Shown here: positions 18,727-26,983 of the stretch, piece after piece
Numbering within the stretch: the stretch's first letter is position 1
Layout: every line of letters starts with the position of its first letter
NCBI GenBank assembly: GCA_021797555.1
Contig: JAJZZM010000006.1
Span: 1-64,000, forward strand
Direction: 5' to 3'
Source of the DNA: Thermoplasmata archaeon
Lineage (GTDB): Archaea > Thermoplasmatota > Thermoplasmata > Thermoplasmatales > Thermoplasmataceae
DNA length: 64,000 nucleotides
Program-made: the position numbers and the translations under genes
Notes under the pieces: generated by a model
Database searches by the model: none
Told to the model about the DNA's origin: nothing
Seen by the model: only the letters and a program-made list of their open reading frames with translations

Positions 18727-19535
18727 TGAATAAATATGTATTATATATTATTGGGATAATTATATTTCTGCCGGATTTTATTATTATTAACAGTATAAGT
18801 CCGGTAATTTCAAAAAATCTGTATGTATATTTTATAATAGCAATTGCGGCAGTAGTAATAGCATCAAAACTCATTAAATCCTACGGACCATATTTTGTGC
18901 CTTTGTTTGCATTAATAATCTCAATATTTGTACTGAAAACGGTATTCAAGAGTTCAAGAATTGTTATTAAATATTTTTATTTTATACCAGACATACCTTT
19001 AAATTATGAGTTTTTAGTAACTATAATATTTTCAGTAGCAATAGCTTCGATAATATATGGAGTACTATCAGATAAATTTACACGCATTATATCTGATTAT
19101 ATAATATCAACAGGTATATTGTTGGATCAAATTGCCGCTGTAGCATTCATGAAAATAGCCTCAACAGGGTATATAAAGGCACTGATTTATATTAACTATG
19201 AGGATTATTATTCATTATACACATTATTTACGAGGGGTTATCAAACATTTTTACCATTAAATAGGATAATATTGCCTATAAATTCATTACTTTTTTATGC
19301 ATTTATAATATCATTAATATTTTCATTATTATGGCTATATATCAATGCATATTCAAATAAAAATAATGCAATTGCATCATATTCAATAATAATCGGGATA
19401 ATATTTGGATATTTATTCTTTGAATTTATTGATTACTTAAACATATTTTTCCTGCAATTTCTGGCAATATCATTGATGGTATTTTCCATATTCATTCTAA
19501 TAGCTATAACAGATAAAAAATCCAATAAATTATAA
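18726..19535 (+). CDS. eight-span integral membrane protein, last gene of the MoxR-DUF58 operon
   Basis: A 269-residue protein that is almost entirely membrane: spans at about 3-22, 29-50, 53-74, 97-118, 123-147, 185-207, 212-238 and 240-262. No transport or enzyme signature was found; charged residues are few. Its ATG shares a base with the DUF58 stop (TAATG). Related operons often end with a multi-span transglutaminase-like protein, but no Cys-His-Asp domain is seen here, so this would be only the membrane part. It is probably the membrane platform of the system. Confidence 0.65.
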   Translation: MNKYVLYIIGIIIFLPDFIIINSISPVISKNLYVYFIIAIAAVVIASKLIKSYGPYFVPLFALIISIFVLKTVFKSSRIVIKYFYFIPDIPLNYEFLVTIIFSVAIASIIYGVLSDKFTRIISDYIISTGILLDQIAAVAFMKIASTGYIKALIYINYEDYYSLYTLFTRGYQTFLPLNRIILPINSLLFYAFIISLIFSLLWLYINAYSNKNNAIASYSIIIGIIFGYLFFEFIDYLNIFFLQFLAISLMVFSIFILIAITDKKSNKL

Positions 19536-19538
19536 AAA

Positions 19539-19856
19539 TTAAAATTCTAATGGTAGGTCATACATCTCCCACCCATAAACACCATTGTAAAGGTTATAAA
19601 TATCCTTTAAGCCATTCTCTTCAAGGAATTTTCCTGTATAATAGCTTCTATGTCCTGAAGAACACACAAGGACTATTTTTTTATCCTTATATTTCTTCAC
19701 TAAATTCACATCCTTAAAAATATCATACATAGGCATTAAAATAGAATCCTTAATATGTCCTGAATCGTATTCAAATTTCTCCCTTACATCTATAATTACA
19801 CAGTCTTTACTGCTGACCATTTCTATTAAATCATCAGGAACTATGTTTATTACCAT
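19539..19856 (-). CDS. single-domain rhodanese-like protein
   Basis: A 105-residue sulfurtransferase-type domain: IIDVREKFEYDSGHI (21-35, CH2A-like), then the active loop VCSSGHRS with Cys65, and the C-terminal NLYNGVYGWEMYDLPLE (standard G-G/V-x-x-W motif). Known members move sulfane sulfur or detoxify cyanide; the partner here is unknown. It is convergent with the membrane-protein gene and separated from it by three bases. Confidence 0.9.
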   Translation of the reverse strand: MVINIVPDDLIEMVSSKDCVIIDVREKFEYDSGHIKDSILMPMYDIFKDVNLVKKYKDKKIVLVCSSGHRSYYTGKFLEENGLKDIYNLYNGVYGWEMYDLPLEF

Positions 19857-19962
19857 ATATACATTATATATAATCTATATTTAATCATTGAATTATTGTT
19901 TTTGCTACAATATTTAATTATAATCAGAACAATTTTTATAATTCTAAAAATTAAAATTTTAA

Positions 19963-20047
19963 TGCGGAGAGAGGGATTTGAACCCTCGAATCCCTGCGGA
20001 AATGAACCCTGAATCCATCGCCTTTGTCCTAGCTCGGCAATCTCCGC
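19963..20047 (-). tRNA. tRNA-Leu (CAG)
   Basis: Class II tRNA with a long variable arm: acceptor GCGGAGA/TCTCCGC, anticodon arm ATGGA-TTCAGGG-TTCAT giving CAG, variable arm about TTCCGCAGGGATTC, T arm GAGGG-TTCAAAT-CCCTC, discriminator A. Its first 19 bases coincide with the last codons and stop of the upstream Ogt-EndoV gene on the same strand. Confidence 0.93.
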
Positions 20048-20937
20048 TTCCTCAATTTTACGGTCTCATTATGAACCGTTTTTAATATTTCTGGATATTT
20101 ACCATTACCTAATAACATTATCTTTTTTATACTTGTCTCTAAACTTATTTTATTTCCTGGACTTACTATAGTATGTTTATTTATCATATAGCCGAGTTTT
20201 TCATTGTTATAATATATATAATTATTATTTACATTTCCCAAAAGCAATGATTTTGCAACTCCTATTGTAGGTTTATCCATAGTTATCCCTGAAAATGTTG
20301 CCAGGCCGCATTTCCTTGGATGCAATAATCCATTTGCATCTATTAATATGATTCCATTGAAATCCTTTGATAACTTTTCTATAAATGGCAATTCTCTGTA
20401 GGCTAAATATCCCGGTATATATGGGAAATATGTATTATTAACATATGTTTTTGTTTTATATTCATTATTTATAGTATAAACCATTGCTGCATATCCTGTT
20501 TCATTTTCATATGAAACATCTATTGCAGCTATATCATTGCCATAATCATAATCTGTTAAATCTATTTTTTTGGATATTTTTAATTGCTCTTCCATTAATT
20601 TTTTTAATGGGTAATATGTTTTAAAATCATCAAAAATTTTATCATTAAAATTTGTTATTTTATCATTCAATATTTTAACACCATCATTTTTTAGCCTTCT
20701 TATTTTTTCTTCCATGCCTAGTCTGTATTTGCCTACGGTTTTATCTGTATGCACAACCTTATAGCATGGAATAATATCGGGATATTTATTAATGGATAGC
20801 ATATAGCCTACAGCCCTGGATGCCTTAATATCTCCAAGTGCTCTGGCTAAAGCACCGTAAGTTGTGATTTTATCATCAGGAATCTGCTTAACAAGGTCAT
20901 AAAAATAATTATATAAATTTATTTTTGTATACTCCAT
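20029..20937 (-). CDS. fused O6-alkylguanine-DNA alkyltransferase domain and endonuclease V
   Basis: A 302-residue two-part repair enzyme. Residues 5-90 are the DNA-binding alkyltransferase half: DKITTYGALARALG, the arginine-finger RAVG (41-44) and the acceptor motif IPCYKVVH with Cys58 (family PCHRV). Residues 105-295 are endonuclease V: AAIDVSYE (D140), PGYLAYRELP (E182), IILIDANGLLHPRKCG (D200, H206). A protein of this layout from Ferroplasma acidarmanus is known to remove O6-alkyl groups and to cut at deaminated bases. All key residues are present, so both activities are likely. The stop codon lies inside the tRNA-Leu gene. Confidence 0.93.
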   Translation of the reverse strand: MEYTKINLYNYFYDLVKQIPDDKITTYGALARALGDIKASRAVGYMLSINKYPDIIPCYKVVHTDKTVGKYRLGMEEKIRRLKNDGVKILNDKITNFNDKIFDDFKTYYPLKKLMEEQLKISKKIDLTDYDYGNDIAAIDVSYENETGYAAMVYTINNEYKTKTYVNNTYFPYIPGYLAYRELPFIEKLSKDFNGIILIDANGLLHPRKCGLATFSGITMDKPTIGVAKSLLLGNVNNNYIYYNNEKLGYMINKHTIVSPGNKISLETSIKKIMLLGNGKYPEILKTVHNETVKLRKRRLPS

Positions 20938-21013
20938 TATTAATCAATTCAATTTAGTATAAATTTATTATCAGGTTAAAATATTTCTCTTTAAGAAATA
21001 TTCACTCATAAAC

Positions 21014-21023
21014 CTTATATTAT
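21014..21023 (+). promoter_or_regulatory. TATA-like element for the MMPL exporter
   Basis: CTTATATTAT lies about 26 bases before ATG 21044, which favours that leaderless start over ATG 21029, a codon that would sit only some ten bases beyond the box. Confidence 0.4.
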
Positions 21024-21043
21024 AAGATATGATTAGGGGATTA

Positions 21044-24000
21044 ATGTTCGAATCGTTCTTTCATAAACTCGGAAAGTTTACAGAAAAAAATAAAAATAAA
21101 GTTATCATATTCTGGGTCGTATTATTTGTTATAATGGCTCCATTCGCAACATTAATGCTTACTGATACCTCATACAATGTTACAAATTCTATTGTTACAA
21201 AAAATTCTATGGCTTCTAAAGCCAATGATTTATTAAAATCACAGTTTAATAATTCAACAGACCCGGAAATCATAATAGTTGCCAATAATACAAATATAGA
21301 TAATTTAACTACAATGGGGGAATTGCTCAATTTTGATAACCAGATCGTAAGTTATTTAAAATCAACAGGTGTAGAATATACAAATCAGACAAATATATTC
21401 ACCGTTGAGAATTCAACATTAAGTTCATATTCAAAGGGTATTTATAAGGAGGAAAATGGCACTTATAAATTAATATATACAATAAATAATGAAAGCATTA
21501 AGTTTAATTCCAGTGCAAACTCAACTTTAGGACTTGAATTCGGTTTGCCTGCAGGATATGTTAATGCTTTTAATAATACCAAATCAAATAATGATGCATA
21601 TAATTCAATATATAAAAATATAAAAAATAATACATCAGGTTTGTATTATCTCAATACATTTTCTGCATACTGGAATTCAACACTAAAAAATGTAAATGTA
21701 ACAAATATTTATAATGAAACATATTATATGAATCTTGCAATAAACAAAACGGTTGAAAATGAAACATTTATTACTGGTCTCGGCGGAGCCGGGCCATTGT
21801 TTAAATCACTTGATACCAATTTCACGTTAAATGGATACATGTTTAATTATAAAGAAATACCATCGATGCTAAAAGATTATAGCATAAAATATATATCATC
21901 TGAATTAGAATCCAATGTAACCTCATCATCCTTTATTAAAAAAGATTTAAACATAGGAGTTAATAACTTTGTTAAAAATGCATATAACCTTAGTAAAGAC
22001 CCTTCAGTAAAAAATATAATAAAATTAATGGTATCTGAAGTATATAATGGAACAGTAAATGCCATGAATGGGAATCCGTTAATAAATATAAATAAATCAT
22101 ATTATAGCAATTATTTATTTAATTTATATTCAAACAGTTCCGGTGGCAAAAATCTAACATTATTTTCATCAAATATAATCAGTCATACCCCGTATAATAA
22201 ATATCCAGTACTGCCATCCAAATATATTACATCATCATTAATATCACCGGATAATAAGACATTATTATTAATATTCCATTATGACGGCACCTTAACATCC
22301 ACAGAGCAATCAAAAATAACCTCTATAGAGCATCATTATACCACAGTGATTCCCGGCAGCTCATATTATCTGGCAGGCACAACGGTATCCAATAACCAAT
22401 TAGGGACATCCATACAGACCGGTTTGGTTATATCCCTTCTTATAGGCATAATCATATCAATTATAATTGTAGGTTTGTTCTTTAGGTCACCCTTAACCGC
22501 ATTTTTGCCATTCCTGATATTTCTGTTTTCGGCTGTTATAGCATCAGGCATTATAGGTATATTATACAAATATGTACTTAAAACAACAATATCATTTATT
22601 ACACCTACATTGCTGTTTATACTTTTACTCGGTCTGGCATCAGATTATTCTGTTTATATATTATCAAGATATAGAACTGAATTAAGGAATAAAAATCCTG
22701 ATGCTGTACCTGAAGCTGCGAAATGGGCCGGGCATGCAGTATTTACATCAGGTACAACTGTAGCGCTATCATATGTTATATTATATGTATCTGGAATACC
22801 AATATTCAGTGATGCGGGATTAACCAATGCAATAGGTGCAATAATTGCTATTATACTTGCAAATACATTTTTAATTGCAATAATTTCAAAACTAAAAAAT
22901 AAGACATTCTGGCCATCAAAAATAAAAGAAAACAAAAAATTGCCATTTGAAAAATCCATGGAAAAAGTTGCACACGTTGCATTGCACAACAAAAAGAAGA
23001 TATTAGTTATATTTATAGTAATTGCATTGAGTGCACTTTATTTATATTCAGTAACACCTACAAATATGGATGTATTCGAGCTTGTTCCTTCAAGTAGCGG
23101 AATACAGTCATTAACTGTTGTTAACAGTACATTCCATTATGATCTGTTTGACCCGTCATACGTTATACTCAATTTTACTTCACCGTTTATTATATCTGGT
23201 CATGGAGATACGGTAAAATATAATCAAACTGAATATAATGAAACCCTAAGTTTAGAGAATAAACTGATGTCTTCAGGTAAGGTCACTGAGGTACTTGGTC
23301 CGGGTTATCCATATGGCAATAGAGTTAATTATAGCTTCTTTGAGAGCAATAATAGTTATAAGAACCAGTATATAAATCAGACAAATACATATTTAGGCAA
23401 AAATAATCATTATGTAGAAATTGTAATATATTTATCTAACGTTGCATGGAGTGGCAAATCTACCAATTTTGTTAACAGCATTCCAAAAATGATAAACGAT
23501 GGTGACACATATAAGGGCTATGTAGGTGGTTTAACCGAATACTTAAACAATGCATATTCATTTACGGCTTCATCCTTTGATAAACTGGTTCCTATACTTG
23601 GCATAACCATATTTATTATACTGTTCATACAGTTATTCTCTGTTTTAACTCCAATAAGATTAATAATAATGGTAATGGCAGCCGTTATAACATCATTAAC
23701 GTTAACATACATATTATTCTATTATATACTTCATTTACCATTGATCATATTCCTGCCACTATTTGTTTTTATTACCCTGCTTGCCGTAGGGCTGGACTAT
23801 GATATATTTATGGTAACACGGGTGCAGGAAAATATAATGAAAGGCATGGACAATAATACAGCAATAAAGAATTCTATAATCGAAACAGGCGGTGTCATTA
23901 TAGCTCTGGGTTCATTATTATTCGCAACCTTTGGGGCACTGTATTTCAGTGGGATAGGCATATTGGAAGAGATAGGTGTTGGCCTTGCCCTTGGTGTACT

Positions 24001-24103
24001 GATAGATACATTTATAAGCTGGATGTTTTTTGTGCCCGTAATAATGTCCATAATGGATAAATACAACTGGTGGCCTTCAAAAATTAAAAATACGGAAAAA
24101 TAA
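21044..24103 (+). CDS. MMPL/RND-family membrane exporter
   Basis: About 1019 residues, proton-driven export of lipids or hydrophobic compounds by family analogy. One N-terminal span (VIIFWVVLFVIMAPFATLML), a large Asn-rich extracytoplasmic domain (about 45-440), a six-span block (about 460-690, including LGLASDYSVYILSRYR with the membrane acidic residue), a second extracytoplasmic domain (about 700-830), and a second block with the equivalent AVGLDYDIFMVTRVQE. Both halves thus keep a GLxxDYxxxxxxR motif carrying the proton-relay Asp. Extracytoplasmic loops are rich in N-x-S/T sequons. Start chosen at ATG 21044 from promoter spacing. Confidence 0.9.
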   Translation: MFESFFHKLGKFTEKNKNKVIIFWVVLFVIMAPFATLMLTDTSYNVTNSIVTKNSMASKANDLLKSQFNNSTDPEIIIVANNTNIDNLTTMGELLNFDNQIVSYLKSTGVEYTNQTNIFTVENSTLSSYSKGIYKEENGTYKLIYTINNESIKFNSSANSTLGLEFGLPAGYVNAFNNTKSNNDAYNSIYKNIKNNTSGLYYLNTFSAYWNSTLKNVNVTNIYNETYYMNLAINKTVENETFITGLGGAGPLFKSLDTNFTLNGYMFNYKEIPSMLKDYSIKYISSELESNVTSSSFIKKDLNIGVNNFVKNAYNLSKDPSVKNIIKLMVSEVYNGTVNAMNGNPLININKSYYSNYLFNLYSNSSGGKNLTLFSSNIISHTPYNKYPVLPSKYITSSLISPDNKTLLLIFHYDGTLTSTEQSKITSIEHHYTTVIPGSSYYLAGTTVSNNQLGTSIQTGLVISLLIGIIISIIIVGLFFRSPLTAFLPFLIFLFSAVIASGIIGILYKYVLKTTISFITPTLLFILLLGLASDYSVYILSRYRTELRNKNPDAVPEAAKWAGHAVFTSGTTVALSYVILYVSGIPIFSDAGLTNAIGAIIAIILANTFLIAIISKLKNKTFWPSKIKENKKLPFEKSMEKVAHVALHNKKKILVIFIVIALSALYLYSVTPTNMDVFELVPSSSGIQSLTVVNSTFHYDLFDPSYVILNFTSPFIISGHGDTVKYNQTEYNETLSLENKLMSSGKVTEVLGPGYPYGNRVNYSFFESNNSYKNQYINQTNTYLGKNNHYVEIVIYLSNVAWSGKSTNFVNSIPKMINDGDTYKGYVGGLTEYLNNAYSFTASSFDKLVPILGITIFIILFIQLFSVLTPIRLIIMVMAAVITSLTLTYILFYYILHLPLIIFLPLFVFITLLAVGLDYDIFMVTRVQENIMKGMDNNTAIKNSIIETGGVIIALGSLLFATFGALYFSGIGILEEIGVGLALGVLIDTFISWMFFVPVIMSIMDKYNWWPSKIKNTEK

Positions 24104-24128
24104 TTATACATTATTATACTTATGTACT

Positions 24129-24353
24129 ATGAGAACTTACCTTAAGGTGATATTCAATAGCGAGGGCACAAAACCCAGTGAAATAGTAGATAGATTAAGG
24201 TCATTAGGATTTTCTCTTACAAAAGGGGAACATGATATGGTATACAACTGGTCAGATTCTGCAACAGCAGAAGATGCCATATGGTTTGCCGATAAAATAC
24301 AGGCAACACTGCAGGGATTTAAGGTTTACTTTGAACTTGAGACTCTGGATTAA
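24129..24353 (+). CDS. small conserved-looking protein of unknown function
   Basis: A 74-residue protein, alpha/beta (beta-alpha-beta-beta-alpha-beta by eye): TYLKVIFNSEG, helix SEIVDRLRSLG, strand HDMVYNW, helix TAEDAIWFADKIQATLQ, strand FKVYFELET. It resembles a ferredoxin-like small fold. Codon use is like the neighbours and it is probably real. It begins 25 bases after the exporter and its last 35 bases overlap the convergent RNase P protein gene. Confidence 0.65.
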   Translation: MRTYLKVIFNSEGTKPSEIVDRLRSLGFSLTKGEHDMVYNWSDSATAEDAIWFADKIQATLQGFKVYFELETLD

Positions 24354-24633
24354 CTTTATTTAAAGGTATTCTCCTAATATCGCCACAATAATTGCATTTT
24401 ATATTGATTATTCTACTTTTTATTCTTATATTAAAATTTTTATATGGAGTTTTGCATTTTTTACAGTATGATAGTTTAATTCTTCTTTCAATTGTTATGT
24501 CCATTCTTTTTGCTATGTTCTCCATTAATGTAATATACCTTCTTGATAGGTTAATATCATCACATTTTATAGCCTCATTATATAATTTATTTATGCGGTC
24601 TCTTGATATTTTTATTAAACTATTATCTTTCAT
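24319..24633 (-). CDS. rnp4: ribonuclease P protein component 4 (Rpp21 homologue)
   Basis: Protein subunit that supports RNase P RNA in 5' processing of pre-tRNA. From ATG 24633 the protein has 104 residues, as in the archaeal family: helical SRDRINKLYNEA, LSRRYITLMENIAKRMDI, then the zinc ribbon YCKKCKTPYKNFN ... IKCNYCGDIRRIPL with four Cys. The longer reading back to 24747 adds 38 residues with no family likeness and would overlap the divergent phosphatase gene, so I reject it. The 3' end overlaps the small upstream gene by 35 bases. Confidence 0.88.
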   Translation of the reverse strand: MKDNSLIKISRDRINKLYNEAIKCDDINLSRRYITLMENIAKRMDITIERRIKLSYCKKCKTPYKNFNIRIKSRIINIKCNYCGDIRRIPLNKVNPESQVQSKP

Positions 24634-24674
24634 CTTCTCATAAATATTTATTAATTTTATAAACATTACCACAA

Positions 24675-25346
24675 ATGATAAAATTAGTTGTTCTGGATGT
24701 GGACGGAACTTTAACGGATAAAAATAGATTAATATCAACAAATGCAATAAAATATATAAGAAATGGTGTTAAAAAAAATGTAATGTTTTCATTGATAAGT
24801 GGAAATGTTATACCTGTAATGTTTGCATTGCAGACATTTGTAGGAATAAATGGACCTGTTTTCGCTGAAAATGGCGGAATAATGCTATATAAAGATCAGA
24901 TAAAGAAATTCTTTGATAAAACCAAAGCCGAAGAGTTTTTAGAATATATATCAAAAAAATCATCGGTTAAACCTGTTTTTACAAATGTGTGGCGGGAAAC
25001 ATCTGCCGCATTTAATATGAATGATTCGGATGAACATTATGTTTCCAACGAAGCAAAAAAACATGATTTATATATAGTTAACAGCAAATTTACATGGCAT
25101 GTAATGGATAAAAATCAGAATAAAGCATATGCCGTAAATTATATGAAGGAACAGTTTAAATTAAATTACAATGAAATTTTAGTTGTTGGTGATTCTGATA
25201 ATGACATAACCATGTTTAACTTAAGTGTTAATAAGGCATGCCCGGCAAATGCTACCGATACTATAAAAAATAAAAGCGATTACGTATCAAAACATAGGTA
25301 CGGAAATGAAATAGGAGATATTTTAAATTATTATAAAATATTGTAA
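24675..25346 (+). CDS. phosphoglycolate phosphatase (archaeal HAD type)
   Basis: Mg2+-dependent phosphatase of the Cof-like HAD branch; the Thermoplasma acidophilum homologue was shown to hydrolyse phosphoglycolate. The 223 residues show motif I DVDGTLTD (D8 nucleophile, D10 acid/base), motif II FSLISGN, the GPVFAENGG cap entry, and motif III/IV VVGDSDNDITMF. The length matches the family. It stands divergent from rnp4 with a 41-base gap that must hold both promoters. Confidence 0.88.
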   Translation: MIKLVVLDVDGTLTDKNRLISTNAIKYIRNGVKKNVMFSLISGNVIPVMFALQTFVGINGPVFAENGGIMLYKDQIKKFFDKTKAEEFLEYISKKSSVKPVFTNVWRETSAAFNMNDSDEHYVSNEAKKHDLYIVNSKFTWHVMDKNQNKAYAVNYMKEQFKLNYNEILVVGDSDNDITMFNLSVNKACPANATDTIKNKSDYVSKHRYGNEIGDILNYYKIL

Positions 25347-25671
25347 ATTCTATAAACACATTTTACTGTATATTATTGTAAAATCCTAATAAAAAAATAT
25401 TTATCATAACATTATAGAAAATTTTATGCGAGCATCGTGTAATATCCACTCCTAAGTACAGGAGGCAGGCATGAATAAATGGAATAGATGCAAGGTTAAA
25501 ATCCGATAAAGGAGTGGAAATAAAATTACCAACATTGCGGGCAAGAATCAAATTTATAGCAAATGCTAGTGCATTAACACATGGAATAGCTGAAATATAT
25601 ATGGGATCAGAAGAGAAATGGAATAATATAGGAAATTCCATAAAGAAAATCAGGAATAGAAAAAACACAGA
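25347..25671 (+). other. intergenic region with an orphan promoter and remnant-like open frame
   Basis: This 325-base gap has no supported gene. A TATA-like AAATATTTATC (about 25395-25405) points rightwards to a start near 25426, where ATGCGAGCATCG begins a possible nine-codon peptide ending at TAA 25453-25455. A different frame, open from 25418 except for one TGA at 25472, reads HRVISTPKYRR near its start, faintly like an IS200-type transposase, then continues past 25671 into antisense of the dihydroorotase gene. It could be an unknown RNA or a decayed mobile-element fragment. Confidence 0.3.
25445..25518 (+). repeat. perfect 9-base inverted repeat with a competing inner hairpin
   Basis: TCCACTCCT (25445-25453) pairs exactly with AGGAGTGGA (25510-25518). 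Its CTCCT part can instead pair with AGGAG at 25460-25464 across a six-base loop (AAGTAC). The two foldings exclude each other. They lie some 20 bases after a predicted transcription start. Confidence 0.45.
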
Positions 25672-26904
25672 TTACTTTTTCAGGTCATTTACGTATTTTC
25701 CTTTTCTGTCATCTATTAATTCGTGATTTTCTATTACTGCATTTCCCCGCATTATTACATATCCTGGAAATATAATATCAAAGCCATTAAAAGGTGATAC
25801 GGGATTTTTTGAATGCAGTTTATAATCATTCAACCTTTCCATTTCAGAGAAATTTACAGTCATAAAATCTGCATAATTGCCTATCCTTATTTCTCCCTTT
25901 TTTAAATTAAATAATTTATCTGGATTGTATATACATGTATTATAAAACGTTTCAAAATTTATAATTTTTTTATGTACAAGTGCCAATAATAATGGTATTC
26001 TTGTTTCAACACCTATTATTCCGGATTTTGAATATTCAAATTCTTCTTTTTCATTCTGTGAATGCGTTGCATGGTCTGATGATACTATATCGAATTTATT
26101 GTTTATATAATCATTTAATAGGTTTCTCTGTGTTTCGGGGTCCCTTAATGGCGGGTTAACCTTTCCATAGGATTTAAATGGCATCTCATCGTTCAATAAT
26201 AAGTGATGTGGCGTTACTTCCTTAATATAATCTGTATCAATATAATGTGTCATATGTGTAATAACACCTTTTTGAAACTTCATATTATTTGCAGTATTAA
26301 CGGCTATATTTTCACATATTTCTGGCCTGATCTGATTATATTCCCTTAAATTATGTGCTATTTTATAATTTTTATCAATGCAATTTTTATCCTCTGCATG
26401 GAAAAATACAGGTATATCCATATTATTTACATTTTCTATTTCATTTGAATTAAAATTATTAACATTGTTTATATTTGTTGTATCTGCCAAATATATCTTT
26501 ATTCCCGATGATTCTCTGCTTATAACATTATAGTTATTGCCATTAAACATTGAATATAAACCGAAATCACAGTATGCTTTTCTTCTTACTATCTCAAGTT
26601 TATCTTTATATGCTGCATAATTATCTATTTTTATTTTATTATTTGGCATATCAAATATTGTTGTTGTTCCACCAAAAATAGCAGATACTGTACCTGTTTT
26701 AAAGTCCTCCTTGTATGTTTCTCCAGGGTCCCGGAAATGTACATGTGTATCTGTACCTGCAGGAATAACCGCATTTTTCAGTATTTTTCTTTTAAAGTTT
26801 ATATGTTTTTTTATATCTATTATAATTCCATCTGAAACGCCAATGTCAAGATCCTGAAAAACACCATTATAATAGAATCTTCCTGAAAAAACAGTATCAA
26901 ACAT
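25672..26904 (-). CDS. pyrC: dihydroorotase
   Basis: Closes the ring of N-carbamoyl-aspartate to dihydroorotate in pyrimidine synthesis. Of 410 residues, the first metal motif is GTDTHVHFRDPGETYKEDF (about 49-67), followed by FGGTTTIFDMPN, FFHAEDKN, HMTHYIDT and late SSDHATHS. This is the class I amidohydrolase pattern used by stand-alone archaeal enzymes. The allantoinase alternative is less likely because DPGETYKEDF and DMPN fit dihydroorotases well. No other pyr gene is in the window. Confidence 0.88.
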   Translation of the reverse strand: MFDTVFSGRFYYNGVFQDLDIGVSDGIIIDIKKHINFKRKILKNAVIPAGTDTHVHFRDPGETYKEDFKTGTVSAIFGGTTTIFDMPNNKIKIDNYAAYKDKLEIVRRKAYCDFGLYSMFNGNNYNVISRESSGIKIYLADTTNINNVNNFNSNEIENVNNMDIPVFFHAEDKNCIDKNYKIAHNLREYNQIRPEICENIAVNTANNMKFQKGVITHMTHYIDTDYIKEVTPHHLLLNDEMPFKSYGKVNPPLRDPETQRNLLNDYINNKFDIVSSDHATHSQNEKEEFEYSKSGIIGVETRIPLLLALVHKKIINFETFYNTCIYNPDKLFNLKKGEIRIGNYADFMTVNFSEMERLNDYKLHSKNPVSPFNGFDIIFPGYVIMRGNAVIENHELIDDRKGKYVNDLKK

Positions 26905-26983
26905 AATACTTTATATTTTCATTATTAAAATATATTTTTAGATATTATAGAAATAATTATATTTGTTATTAAAATGTTAAATA

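Noticed and set aside
24634-24747. N-terminal extension of RNase P protein 4
   Set aside because: The added residues do not resemble the family and would cover the promoter and first codons of the divergent phosphatase gene.
25445-25540. H/ACA guide RNA
   Set aside because: The internal loops would be much too large and no ACA follows the lower stem at the required distance.
25426-25671. RNase P RNA or SRP RNA in the gap before pyrC
   Set aside because: None of the conserved core sequences (GAGGAAAGUC-type or the SRP domain IV loops) is present.
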